From the NCBI GenBank assembly GCA_044507625.1, contig JBIQJE010000004.1:62001-126000 (forward strand): a stretch of 64,000 bases of DNA. Reading direction: 5' to 3'. Positions within the stretch are counted from its first letter, which is position 1, and every line of letters starts with the position of its first letter. Both the position numbers and the translations under genes were made by a program. The stretch comes from Hyphomicrobium_A sp044507625. GTDB lineage: Bacteria > Pseudomonadota > Alphaproteobacteria > Rhizobiales > Hyphomicrobiaceae. The notes beneath the pieces were generated by a model that was not told the origin of the DNA, ran no database searches, and worked only from the letters and a program-made list of their open reading frames with translations. Positions 33,118 through 41,578 of the stretch are shown in pieces.

Positions 33118-35478
33118 TCAGAATCTGACGCGGTAGGAGAGTTCGGCCGAACGCGGCGGCGCGAGATTCCAGCTTCTCGTCGAACCGTCCCCATTGGCGC
33201 TGCCGCCGTAGGCATAGATCTCATCGAAGAGATTGTAGCCGCGCAGCGAAAGCGTGCTGTTGTCGGTCACCGCATAGCTGAGGCCGGCGTTCACCACCCA
33301 GTAGTCGGGGCGGGAGCTCAGGTTTGCGCTGTCATTGTAGGTTTTCCCGACCCAACGCACGCCCGCATAGGCTTCCCATCGCGGCATGAATGCCCACTTC
33401 AGCCAGAAGTTGGCGACCTGCTGGGGAACGTTCGTGGGCACGTTGCCTGCGTAGGAGGCACCGGGCTCGACGACCTGACCGCCCACCACTTTCGGCGCGG
33501 TGTTGAAAACGTCGTACTGCGCCTGCAGCACGGCGATGTTGCCTTCCGCCCGCAATGTGTCGGTGAGCTGGGCGGCCGCCGACAACTCGATGCCGCGGGA
33601 GGACTGCTGTCCAACTTGCAGGCTGGTATTGGGCTTGTTCGGGTCGGGCGTGAGCGTGTTCTGCTTTTCGATATCGTAGGCGGCGAGGGTCCATTCGCCC
33701 CGGCCTCCCCAGAACGACTGCTTCACGCCGATCTCGATCTGGCGTCCCGTCGCGAGGTCAAATTTGGCATCCGACGGCGACAGCGTCACGAGATTGCCGA
33801 GGGGGTCGATGCCCGTTGCATACTGGCCGTAGAAGGCGAGCCCTTCGACCGGCGTGTAGACGATGCCCGCACGCCATGTCGTGGCGGCGAAATCCTTGTC
33901 GACCCGCGCGCCGGTGATGAGATCGGTCCGATCGATCGTTGGCCGCTCGAAGCGAATCCCGCCGACGACGGAGAGCTGATCGCTCAAAGCCAGCCGGTCC
34001 TCGGCGAACAGCGCGTACTGGAAGGTTTCCGTGCTCGACCGCGGGATGGTCGGTGCCTGCCCAGCCGGATCGTAGAAGCTTCCGGGATCGAAGTTCCAGG
34101 GATCGATGCTGCTGGAGCCGATGTAGGGCGAATTGCTGATGCCGGTAAATTTGATCCGGTTGACATCGAACCCGACCACGACATCGTTCTTCATGCCCAT
34201 GATGTCGTGCTTCACCGTGGCGTCGAAGCGATTACCGAGCTGCTCCTGCTCGTGGTAGATCTCGAGGTAATCGGAGCGGTCGATGCGTCCGGTATTCGCG
34301 TTGAATGCGTAGCGTTCGATGTTGCGCCAGTGGCGATCCGTGGTCAGGTAGTAGGCGACGTTGCGCAGCGTGACGGTTTCGTTGACCTGCCATTCCGTTT
34401 TGAATTGCGTCCAGTTGTCGACGTAATCGACCTTGCTGTCGGCGACGTTGAAGTTCTTGTCGCGGAAGCGTTCAGGCCTGCGCTCGTTTGTAGCGAAGGG
34501 TGTGCCGAAGTAGGGCATCGGATGCTGGTCGCCGTAGTCGTGGGACAGCGTGAAAGTGAGGCCCGGAGCCGCCTTGAGCTTTACGGCGCCGGACATGGCG
34601 ATCTCGCTCCATTCTCCATTGGGCGATTTCCATCCGTCGCCCTGCGCGCCCGCGATGTCGAAGCGGTATGAAAGACGGTCCGATGCCGGTCCGCCCGCTC
34701 CCACGCCGAAGCGGCGCTGGCCGTCCGTTCCGAACGCGACCTCGCCCTCGGACGTGAAGTAGTCGGTCGGCTTCTTGGGCACGACGTTGATCACGCCGCC
34801 AATGGCGCCTTCGCCGTAGAGCACGGAGGCGGGGCCGCGAAGGACCTCGATGCGCTCGGCGTTCCATGTGTTGAAGGGGAACGTGACCGTCCCTGCACCG
34901 GCGTAGAGGCGTGTTCCGTCGTAGAGGCGCATGACGGACGAGTGCCCTACGAAGCCGCGTGCCGACAGCGAGGTTCCGCCGTTGCCCGGTGCGGCGCTGG
35001 ACGTGAAGCCCGTTGCATTCTGCGTGATGGCTTCGTTGACCGACGTTTGTCCGCGCTCGCGGATCGTGTCGCCGGAGATGACCTCGACGCTCGCGGGCGT
35101 TTCGAGAGGCGAAAGGCCGAGCCTGCTGCTGGTCGCGGCGGGCGCATCGAGATTGAGACCAGGTTTGGTTTGGCCCGCGCCCGAAGCGGCGGTGCTGCTC
35201 GACGCGCTGGACGCAGGCAGGCCCGGCAGCGGGGTCGTCGCCGCGGGCGATGCCTTTTTCGCCGCGGACTTCTTCGCTGTCTTTTTCTTCGCTGTCGTCG
35301 TCGTCACTTCGACGGCCGGAAGCGCCATCGCGTCCGAGGCCGGAGCAGGCTGCGGCGCCTCCTGGGCCGCTGCAACACTTGAAAGTGCCGTCATCAAGCC
35401 GACGGCAGCACCGCGGGCGCCGGCGCCCAAAGTGCGATGAGAGATTTCTTTCGTAGCGAACGCTTTACGCAAATACAC
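33118..35478 (-). CDS. TonB-dependent outer-membrane receptor under cobalamin riboswitch control
   Basis: The 786-residue receptor has a signal peptide (cleavage near SSVAAAQ), a putative TonB box (LPAVEVTTTT), an unusual Lys/Ala/Ser/Pro-rich linker, a plug domain (SLSARGFVGHS, RIEVLRGPASVLYGEGAIGG) and a 22-strand-type barrel ending YRVRF with terminal Phe. By plug type it looks like a siderophore receptor, but it is preceded by a cobalamin riboswitch, so it more likely imports cobalamin or another corrinoid. The GTG at 35478 is used; its ribosome-binding GGGGG lies in a hairpin. Confidence 0.92.
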   Translation of the reverse strand: MYLRKAFATKEISHRTLGAGARGAAVGLMTALSSVAAAQEAPQPAPASDAMALPAVEVTTTTAKKKTAKKSAAKKASPAATTPLPGLPASSASSSTAASGAGQTKPGLNLDAPAATSSRLGLSPLETPASVEVISGDTIRERGQTSVNEAITQNATGFTSSAAPGNGGTSLSARGFVGHSSVMRLYDGTRLYAGAGTVTFPFNTWNAERIEVLRGPASVLYGEGAIGGVINVVPKKPTDYFTSEGEVAFGTDGQRRFGVGAGGPASDRLSYRFDIAGAQGDGWKSPNGEWSEIAMSGAVKLKAAPGLTFTLSHDYGDQHPMPYFGTPFATNERRPERFRDKNFNVADSKVDYVDNWTQFKTEWQVNETVTLRNVAYYLTTDRHWRNIERYAFNANTGRIDRSDYLEIYHEQEQLGNRFDATVKHDIMGMKNDVVVGFDVNRIKFTGISNSPYIGSSSIDPWNFDPGSFYDPAGQAPTIPRSSTETFQYALFAEDRLALSDQLSVVGGIRFERPTIDRTDLITGARVDKDFAATTWRAGIVYTPVEGLAFYGQYATGIDPLGNLVTLSPSDAKFDLATGRQIEIGVKQSFWGGRGEWTLAAYDIEKQNTLTPDPNKPNTSLQVGQQSSRGIELSAAAQLTDTLRAEGNIAVLQAQYDVFNTAPKVVGGQVVEPGASYAGNVPTNVPQQVANFWLKWAFMPRWEAYAGVRWVGKTYNDSANLSSRPDYWVVNAGLSYAVTDNSTLSLRGYNLFDEIYAYGGSANGDGSTRSWNLAPPRSAELSYRVRF

Positions 35479-35483
35479 AACAG

Positions 35484-35510
35484 ACCCCCGTTACACGTAC
35501 TGATGGGGGG
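35484..35510 (-). promoter_or_regulatory. RBS-sequestering hairpin of the receptor mRNA
   Basis: On the - strand a CCCCCC run (35505-35510 side) pairs with GGGGGT (35484-35489 side) across a 15-nt loop, 6 nt upstream of the GTG start. The G-run is the only ribosome-binding sequence there, so the stem would block translation. This is a plausible expression platform for the cobalamin riboswitch. Confidence 0.55.
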
Positions 35511-35732
35511 ACTGCGCCGAGACGCACTCTGCAAAGGTTGATCGGACGCGTGCAAACGGCTCCGGCGCGTTCAGCGCCGCAGGTGTGCCTGCCTAGTCCG
35601 TTGACCGGTTAGTGTCTGGAAATGACACCGTAGAATGACATGCCTGGACGTAGCCCCCTTCGGATGCAACCCAGTCGTCACTACGGGTGACCGTTCCACT
35701 GCGCGGCCCGCACAGGGGATGGACGACTCGTG

Positions 35733-35885
35733 CCGGCAGGTCTCCTGGCTCACGGCTCAAACGTCGCTCTCCAGCCTTCCCGGTTCTCATTCGAGGCACC
35801 AGTGGCATACGTTGGAGAGCACTCGCCGCTAACAGTTGCGGGCGCAGCCACGGGTTTGGCGAATCCGCCTCACCGTGTTCCCTCT
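35733..35885 (-). promoter_or_regulatory. Cobalamin riboswitch (upstream of TonB receptor)
   Basis: Read on the - strand, the aptamer shows the cobalamin-riboswitch landmarks in order: GGGAACACGGTG, GCTGCGCCCGCAACTGT, GCCACTGG, CCGGGAAGGC and the B12 box AGCCAGGAGACCTGCC. A stem-loop GCAGCACG-(cgcaag)-CGTGCTGC lies just 5' at about 35887-35910. The aptamer is 253 bp upstream of the receptor GTG; binding of adenosylcobalamin would repress the receptor and probably the PepSY gene. Confidence 0.93.
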
Positions 35886-35927
35886 AATGCAGCACGCTTG
35901 CGCGTGCTGCATCACCGTCACGCCCCT

Positions 35928-35956
35928 ATTGCAGGACACTTGCGGAGCGCTGTCAA
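35928..35956 (-). promoter_or_regulatory. Sigma-70-type promoter of the riboswitch-receptor transcript
   Basis: On the - strand a perfect -35 box TTGACA (35951-35956) is followed after exactly 17 bp by TGCAAT (35928-35933). Transcription would start near 35921, just upstream of the 5' hairpin and aptamer. Confidence 0.6.
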
Positions 35957-36539
35957 CGGGAATGCGAATGTGGCACGCGGGCGCTATGCGCTGGCCGAGG
36001 CCCAAAAGCCACGAAGCGGACGCGCCCATCCGGCGCAACGCGTACCCTCTTCCGTGACGCCCCGGCGGGACGCCGGTTACCACTTGCCCAGGTTGCTCCT
36101 CGACATTTCAACGCGGTAGGCGCAGATTGCCGCCATCACCGGCTCGGCGATTCAGGCGCCGGTGGCTGAGAGATGCGAGCGCTCCCGCCTGTGGCCCGGA
36201 GGTTCATGTGTCCGCTTCACGACGACCGCGGGGCGTCGCGCAGGAAACACCTGAGCTTCCGGACGGCACATTTTTCGAACACGGCGCGTGCTTAGTGGAG
36301 CAGATGGCCATCGTGCGCATCTGCACCGCAAGCGGCGGTCGATCGGCTTCGTCTGCCGAGCTGGCGCTGACAGAGGCGCCATCGCGGCGGCCCAAAGCCT
36401 TCATCGGCATTACACGTCTTTGACTTAGCCCATCAGTGGATCGGCGATCACGTTTCGGAGCGCCTTCAGCGCTGCGGTGTCCGGTGCCGGATCGACGACG
36501 ATGCTGGCTCAACAAAAGGGAAGTCCCGTGGAGAACGAC
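35957..36539. other. Intergenic region between riboswitch promoter and lpxD
   Basis: This 583-bp region contains no supported gene; the short frames are Arg/Pro/Ala-rich. A GGCTGAGAGATGCG stretch near 36164 recalls a thiamine-riboswitch fragment but lacks the second half. The lpxD promoter must lie here but was not recognised. Confidence 0.5.
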
Positions 36540-37592
36540 ATGCAGCAACATCCGGGGTTCTTCGAGAGAGCCGGGCCGTTCTCGCTGCAGTTCATCGCGA
36601 CTAAGCTCGGCGCGGAGCTGGAGGGGATCAGCGACAGCGCCGCGGACATCGAGGACATACGCCCTCTCGCCAGCGCCGGCGCACAGCATCTCGCCTTCTT
36701 CGACAATCGCAAATACATCGATCAACTTGCAACGACGCGTGCGGGCGGCTGCCTCGTCGCACCGGCGTTCGCCGCACGGGTGCCGGCGTCTACGGCAGTC
36801 CTCAAGACGAAGACGCCGTATAGCGCGTTCGCCTTTGCGTTGCGTCTTTTCTACGCCGATGCCCTGCACCCCATTGCGGCCAGATCGCGGGACAGGGGTG
36901 GCGAAGGCGGGCTCATCCATCCCTCGGCGTCAATCGACGAAGGGTGCGTCATCGAGCCCGGCGCGATCGTCGGCCCGGAGGCGCGGATCCACCGCAACAC
37001 GACTGTCGCCGCCGGAGCGATCATCGGGTATCGGGTCGTCGTCGGCGCGGATTGCTATATCGGCGCGGGCGCGACGCTGACCCATTGCCTCGTCGGAGAG
37101 CGTACGATCATCCATGCCGGCGTGCGCATCGGACAGGACGGGTTCGGCTTTGCCATGGGTCCGAAGGGGCATCTGAAGGTGCCTCAGATCGGCCGCGTGA
37201 TCATCGGCAGCGACGTGGAAATCGGCGCCAATTCCACCGTCGACCGCGGCGCCCTCAACGATACGGTGATCGGAGAGGGGACGAAGATCGATAACCTCGT
37301 GCAGATCGGGCACAACGCCATCATCGGCCGCCATTGCGTCATCGTTGCGCAAACGGGGATCGCCGGGTCGGCGCAGCTCGGCGACTTCGTCGTGATGGGC
37401 GGCCATTCGGGCGTCGTGGGTCACGTGAAGATCGGTGACGGGGCTCAGATCGCCGGCATGGCCCACGTGAAAGACGACGTGCCGCCGCGTGCGCGCATGG
37501 GCGGAACGCCGGCCGTGCCCTTCAAGGAGTGGGCGCGGGAGGTTGCAACGCTCAAGCGGCTCGCAGCGCGCAATAGCCGGGAGCCGTCGTGA
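36540..37592 (+). CDS. lpxD: UDP-3-O-acylglucosamine N-acyltransferase (LpxD)
   Basis: The 350-residue enzyme transfers 3-hydroxyacyl from ACP to the 2-amino group in lipid A synthesis. It has an N-terminal uridine-binding domain (residues about 1-110), a left-handed beta helix of hexapeptide repeats (about 125-310), and the catalytic His258 in QIGHNAIIG. GQDGFGFA is the usual acyl-chain motif. The ATG at 36540 (MQQHPGFFERAGPF) is chosen over an in-frame start 63 bp upstream. It stands alone, not with lpxA, lpxB or fabZ, so it may be a second copy. Confidence 0.93.
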   Translation: MQQHPGFFERAGPFSLQFIATKLGAELEGISDSAADIEDIRPLASAGAQHLAFFDNRKYIDQLATTRAGGCLVAPAFAARVPASTAVLKTKTPYSAFAFALRLFYADALHPIAARSRDRGGEGGLIHPSASIDEGCVIEPGAIVGPEARIHRNTTVAAGAIIGYRVVVGADCYIGAGATLTHCLVGERTIIHAGVRIGQDGFGFAMGPKGHLKVPQIGRVIIGSDVEIGANSTVDRGALNDTVIGEGTKIDNLVQIGHNAIIGRHCVIVAQTGIAGSAQLGDFVVMGGHSGVVGHVKIGDGAQIAGMAHVKDDVPPRARMGGTPAVPFKEWAREVATLKRLAARNSREPS

Positions 37593-37616
37593 GCCGAGCC
37601 GCGCATGCGGAGGGGG

Positions 37617-37889
37617 CTATGAGATTTCGGTGTCATCGCCGTTGCGCGGCAGCGGAAATTCATGGCTGTCATAGAGCACGCGGATTTGCTCGAACTCGAA
37701 ACGGTCCTCGCCGATTTCCATCACCGTTCCCCGCTGCATGATCTGAGGCAGCTCCTCGACGGCGAAGCGAATGGCTTCAGCGCTGCTGTCGAAACGGCGG
37801 TAGCTCACGGAACGGCTGCGCGCACGCGTGCCGCCGCTCGAGTAGAGCTCTGCGCTCGCGCCGAACGGAAATTTCGTTGTCTCTTGCAT
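37617..37889 (-). CDS. Conserved hypothetical protein
   Basis: I do not recognise a named family. The 90-residue protein has an N-terminal Ser/Arg-rich part and a folded-looking C-terminal half (SSAEAIRFAVEELPQI and GTVMEIGEDRFEFEQIRVLYDS). AGGGG lies 7 bp before the ATG at 37889. It is convergent with lpxD (24-bp gap). Probably cytoplasmic. Confidence 0.7.
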   Translation of the reverse strand: MQETTKFPFGASAELYSSGGTRARSRSVSYRRFDSSAEAIRFAVEELPQIMQRGTVMEIGEDRFEFEQIRVLYDSHEFPLPRNGDDTEIS

Positions 37890-38381
37890 CAGTCGCCCCT
37901 GATCCTGGCGCTGCACGGGCGCGGACTGGCCGCGTACAGGCCACGCTGCGTGCTCTTAGCAATACCGTCAACGGGCAACAGCCGGTATGGCGAGGACGAA
38001 AGAGGCGAAGCATCACGTGAAGGGTTGGGGCTCACATCGCGGCTCCTCGCTTGAAGGCGGGAACGCGCCCAGCTCTCGGCACGGTCGCCCAAATGAAATG
38101 CCCGTGATAAAAAGAATATGGGATATGGGTCCCAAAAAGTCCACGTCAGCAGCTGAATTGCCGACCTGCGGCGCCATTCGTTGCGAAAAATTTTTTAATT
38201 ACCTTGCGTCGGACGCTGCAATCGGCCATGAATATGGTTCGACGTATGGCCGGCTGACCGAGCCGCGGCGCATGATCCAAAGCAGCGCCCCGATTCTTTG
38301 AACCATCCATCTTTCGAGAATTAGGGCCGGTTACGGCACGTGATGCCGTGCCGGTCCGTTAGCACACGTTTGAGGACTGAA
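37890..38381. other. Intergenic region upstream of the cold-shock gene
   Basis: The 492-bp region contains one weak frame (37987-38301, +) of uncertain reality. Around 38178-38205 is a strongly A+T-rich patch (AAAAATTTTTTAATTA) unlike its surroundings, which may be an UP-element-like promoter part. The remaining roughly 170 bp to the ATG would be a long untranslated leader, as is common for cold-shock genes. Confidence 0.5.
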
Positions 38382-38591
38382 ATGGAAAACGGCACCGTAA
38401 AATTCTACAACGCCCAGAAGGGCTATGGCTTTATCGCTCCGAGCAACGGCACGCGCGATGTGTTCGTGCATGCAACGGCGCTCGAGCGCGCAGGTCTTTC
38501 TGATCTGTCCGAAGGCCAGAAAGTTGCTTTCGACACCGCGGAAGACCGCAGAAGCGGCAAGATCGCAGTGCAGAACATCCAGCTCGCCTGA
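38382..38591 (+). CDS. Cold-shock domain protein (CspA family)
   Basis: The 69-residue single cold-shock domain has both RNA-binding motifs, KGYGFI (RNP1) and DVFVH (RNP2). It binds single-stranded RNA and melts secondary structure. The frame is open to 38340, but the ATG at 38382 (MENGTVKFYN) is the family start. A + strand A+T-rich patch and long leader lie upstream, and three tandem palindromes follow the stop. Confidence 0.95.
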   Translation: MENGTVKFYNAQKGYGFIAPSNGTRDVFVHATALERAGLSDLSEGQKVAFDTAEDRRSGKIAVQNIQLA

Positions 38592-38600
38592 GCTGCGACA

Positions 38601-38657
38601 GCCGCATCGCCTTGAAGGCGCCGCACCGCCTTGAAGGCGCCGCACCGCCTTGAAGGC
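38601..38657. repeat. Three tandem 19-bp repeats, each with a GCCTTGAAGGC palindrome
   Basis: Perfect 11-bp palindromes sit at 38609-38619, 38628-38638 and 38647-38657, spaced exactly 19 bp; the units read gccgcaYcgccttgaaggc. They begin 10 bp after the cold-shock stop and end 45 bp before the end of the convergent gene. They could form three small hairpins in RNA, or protein-binding sites in DNA. No T-run follows, so a standard terminator is unlikely. Confidence 0.85.
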
Positions 38658-38701
38658 AATGGATGCGGCTGAACCGACGACCTCGATAACTCGACGGTTT
38701 A

Positions 38702-38983
38702 TCAGATCACCGCACGTGCGACGAGACGTTCCGGCGTCTCCTGTCCGACGGCGGTGATCAATCCGTGCGCGATCAGCGTTTCGAGAGCCTGGCGCGCCTC
38801 TTCGCCGGTCAGGCCCGTCTCCTCTTCGAGCGACGTCCAAGTCTCTTCGCTGAACTCGATACCGGTTCCATCTTCGGCGGCATGGGCGGCAACCCACGTC
38901 ATGAGGGCGGCCGCCTTGGTCTTTTCAGCGCCGAGCTCGCGCACGCAGGCAAACCATCGCGACCACCGTTCGAAGTTGGGCAT
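38702..38983 (-). CDS. Hypothetical protein, possible winged-helix fold
   Basis: The 93-residue protein begins MPNFERWSRWFACVRELG and ends with a pattern (EETGLTGEEARQALETLIAHGLITAV) that looks like the recognition helix and wing of a small winged-helix domain. No family name is known to me. The frame is open a further 51 bp upstream. It is convergent with the cold-shock gene. Confidence 0.65.
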   Translation of the reverse strand: MPNFERWSRWFACVRELGAEKTKAAALMTWVAAHAAEDGTGIEFSEETWTSLEEETGLTGEEARQALETLIAHGLITAVGQETPERLVARAVI

Positions 38984-39085
38984 GGAATTTCTCACTCGAG
39001 GCTCGGCATCCGCGATGGCGCAGGTTCGGTCCATGGCAGCGGCGGACTATTGCAACGAAGTCTGGTTACTTGATTAAGAGGACGT

Positions 39086-39322
39086 ATGGCGCGCAACCGG
39101 TCCAAGAGTGAAGCGGATTTTGTGCTTTTCGACGTCCTCTATGAGGATGGATCGCGCACATCGAACCGCAAGGTTCCCGGCAGCTTGCTCGGCGGCCTCG
39201 ATGGCGACGAGCCCGCCCACGGCGTCATCGAAGCGCAGGACGCAGAGATCGCAGAGCGGTCCGGGCGCGTGCGTGGCAAGATCAAATCGATCACACGGTC
39301 CGCGAAAGCAAAAGCGAAATAG
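39086..39322 (+). CDS. Small basic hypothetical protein
   Basis: The 78-residue protein has an N-terminal VLFDVLYEDGSRTSNRKVP strand pair and a Lys/Arg-rich tail (GKIKSITRSAKAKAK) that suggests nucleic-acid contact. AGAGGA lies just upstream of the ATG. No family was recognised; similar short proteins are widespread in Hyphomicrobiales, which is a recollection and not tested here. Confidence 0.65.
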   Translation: MARNRSKSEADFVLFDVLYEDGSRTSNRKVPGSLLGGLDGDEPAHGVIEAQDAEIAERSGRVRGKIKSITRSAKAKAK

Positions 39323-39414
39323 CCGCATCTGCTCATTTCGCTGCTATCGCGTTTGCTTCGTCATCGAGTGTGCATCGGCGAGCGCGCGGCGCAAATGACA
39401 ATCGCGGGCCGAAC

Positions 39415-40737
39415 TCACGGTCCGATATCGATCAAATGAAAGAACGTGCCGGTGACGTTGCCGCGCCGCGCGCCCTGGTCGCCTGCGATAGTGCCGGCGA
39501 TGTCGCGGATATCCGCGAACGGGGCGTCGGGGTTGGCGACGACGGTTGCGTAGTGGAACTCGTGGCCGAACGTTTCGCGGCCCGCCTCGTCCGATGCCCG
39601 CCGGTAGCCGAGGTGTAGGCGCCGTTCGGCGAACGACGTCTCGAGGCCCAGCTGGCCCAGCATTGCGCAACGTTCGCCGTCCGCCGTCACAAGCCCTGCG
39701 CCGAGCACCATGTAACCTCCACACTCACCGTGAATGGCGGCACCGCGCAGGGCTGCAGCCTGCATGCCGCGCCTGAAGCTCTCCGCGTTTGCCAGTGTCG
39801 CGGCGTGCAATTCCGGATAGCCGCCTGGCAGCCAGACCGCGTCGCAGCTTGCGTCGGGTGCTTCGTCGGCGAGGGGTGAGAACGGCACGATTTCCGCTCC
39901 CGCGTCGCGCCAGCCCTGCAGGATGTGCGGATATGTGAACGAGAACGCGGCATCGCGCGCAAGGGCGATGCGTTGTCCGGGTGGCGTGAGGTGAACAGCG
40001 CCGGTGCCGTGGTCGCAATGTGCTCTCAAAGGCGCCGCGGCGGCGATGATGCCGTCGAGGGAGACCGCGTCGCGGATCGCCGCGGCAACGGCATCGAGGC
40101 GAGCGTCCAAATCACCCGTCTCTGCTGCCTGGACGAGACCGAGGTGGCGTTCAGGCAGCGCGATATCGGCGCTCTTGAACAGCCGGCCGAGCACAGGCAC
40201 CCCTAGGGCGGTGATGGCTTCCGCAACGGTCTCGGCATGGCGCGGGCTCGATACCCCGTTGAGGATGACACCCGCGAGCGCGACATCCGGGCGATATGCC
40301 TTGCAGCCGAGCACGACCGCGGCCGCGGTCTGCGCCTGCGCCCATATGTCGAGAACGAGTACCACCGGCCAGCCGGTGACTGCGGCGAGGTCGGCTGTCG
40401 AGCCTGTTCCGCTTTGCCCGGCGATTGCGGCACCGTCGAACAGCCCCATCACGCCTTCTGCGATGGCGATCTCGGCGTCAGCGGCGGTGCGGGTGATCAG
40501 GTCTTCGATCAGCGCCGGTCGCATCGCCCAGGTGTCGAGGTTGAAACTGTTGCGCCCGCAGGCCGCTGCGTGGAAAGCCGGATCGATGTAATCGGGCCCG
40601 CATTTGTAGGGCTGGGCCGCGATGCCGTTTCGATGCAGCGCACGCAGCAGTCCGAGCGTCACGGTCGTCTTGCCGGCACCGGAACGGGGCGCGGCGATGA
40701 TGATGCCTTTCGGGCGGCTCGCGGTCATCGCAGTCAT
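39415..40737 (-). CDS. cobB: Hydrogenobyrinate/cobyrinate a,c-diamide synthase
   Basis: The 440-residue amidotransferase adds amides to the a and c side chains of hydrogenobyrinate using glutamine and ATP. It has an N-terminal P-loop APRSGAGKTT and a C-terminal class I glutaminase domain with the nucleophilic cysteine in GECGGYMVLG. It is the last gene of the - strand cob series, and its start overlaps the cobA stop by 4 bp. Confidence 0.95.
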   Translation of the reverse strand: MTAMTASRPKGIIIAAPRSGAGKTTVTLGLLRALHRNGIAAQPYKCGPDYIDPAFHAAACGRNSFNLDTWAMRPALIEDLITRTAADAEIAIAEGVMGLFDGAAIAGQSGTGSTADLAAVTGWPVVLVLDIWAQAQTAAAVVLGCKAYRPDVALAGVILNGVSSPRHAETVAEAITALGVPVLGRLFKSADIALPERHLGLVQAAETGDLDARLDAVAAAIRDAVSLDGIIAAAAPLRAHCDHGTGAVHLTPPGQRIALARDAAFSFTYPHILQGWRDAGAEIVPFSPLADEAPDASCDAVWLPGGYPELHAATLANAESFRRGMQAAALRGAAIHGECGGYMVLGAGLVTADGERCAMLGQLGLETSFAERRLHLGYRRASDEAGRETFGHEFHYATVVANPDAPFADIRDIAGTIAGDQGARRGNVTGTFFHLIDIGP

Positions 40738-41531
40738 GGCGTATGCCCTAGCAGATGCGCGCGCAGATCGGGACCGAGCGCGGCGATACGGCCCACGACG
40801 ACGATCGCGGGCGAGGCAATGGCGCTGTTTTCGGCGTCTGCCGCGGCGGTGGCAAGCTCGGTTTCGAGCACGTGCTCGTCGGGAAAAGTCGCCGAAGCGA
40901 TGATCGCAACGGGCGTGTGCGGATCGAGCCCCGCGCGCAGGAACGCCTCCGCGATCTCCGCGAGCTTCGAGATACCCATGTAAATGATGACCGGCTGACC
41001 GGTCCGCGCCAGGGCCTCCCAGCTCTTCATGGCCGACCCGTCGAGCGCGCGGTGGCCGGTGGCGAGAATGACCGCATGGTTGGTCTCGCGCGTCGTCGCC
41101 GGAATCCCGGCGAGCGCGGCCGCTGCCAGGCCGGACGTCAATCCCGGAACGATGCGGAACGGGATCCGCGCATCGGCCAATGCTTTGGCTTCTTCGCCGC
41201 CGCGGCCGAATACGAATGGATCGCCGCCCTTGAGGCGAACGACCTTATGGCCGTCGCGCGCGAAGGCGATGAGCTGCTCCGTGATGTCCCGCTGTTCCGG
41301 AGACGGCTTGCCGCCGCGCTTTCCCGCCGGGTGAAAGCGCGTACCCGCTCGCGCGAGCGAAAGCACGCGAGGATCGATCAGCGCGTCGTGCACGATGACG
41401 TCTGCGGCGCGCAGCGCGTGCACCGCCATCAGTGTCAGCAGGCGTGGATCGCCGGGTCCTGCGCCAACGAGCCAAACCTCACCGGCGCGCATCTGCGGAA
41501 AGGGCGGAAAGTCGTTCGGAAGGGGATCCAT
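40734..41531 (-). CDS. cobA: Uroporphyrinogen-III C-methyltransferase
   Basis: The 265-residue SAM-dependent enzyme makes precorrin-2, the branch point to siroheme and cobalamin. Motifs: VGAGPGDPRLLTL at the N-terminus, LKGGDPFVFGRGGEE, VPGLTSGLAAAALAGIPATTRE and IYMGISKL. The ATG at 41531 is chosen; the longer open frame to 41726 runs into the cobM gene. It also feeds siroheme to the sulfite reductase CysI. Confidence 0.95.
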   Translation of the reverse strand: MDPLPNDFPPFPQMRAGEVWLVGAGPGDPRLLTLMAVHALRAADVIVHDALIDPRVLSLARAGTRFHPAGKRGGKPSPEQRDITEQLIAFARDGHKVVRLKGGDPFVFGRGGEEAKALADARIPFRIVPGLTSGLAAAALAGIPATTRETNHAVILATGHRALDGSAMKSWEALARTGQPVIIYMGISKLAEIAEAFLRAGLDPHTPVAIIASATFPDEHVLETELATAAADAENSAIASPAIVVVGRIAALGPDLRAHLLGHTP

Positions 41532-41578
41532 AGGGGTACACTGTGCGTGGCGGTAGGCCGGAAGCGCTGATCGCGCGA

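Noticed and set aside
35886..35912. GCAGCACG/CGTGCTGC hairpin as a terminator
   Set aside because: It lies between the promoter and the aptamer at the 5' end of the riboswitch transcript and has no T-run, so a leader stem is more likely.
36140..36215. Possible thiamine (TPP) riboswitch from a GGCTGAGAGATGCG stretch
   Set aside because: The second conserved half (CTGATCxGGxTAATxCCxGCG) is absent and no thiamine gene follows.
37987..38301. 104-residue frame upstream of the cold-shock gene
   Set aside because: No ribosome-binding site, mixed composition and no family; more likely the leader and promoter region of the cold-shock gene.
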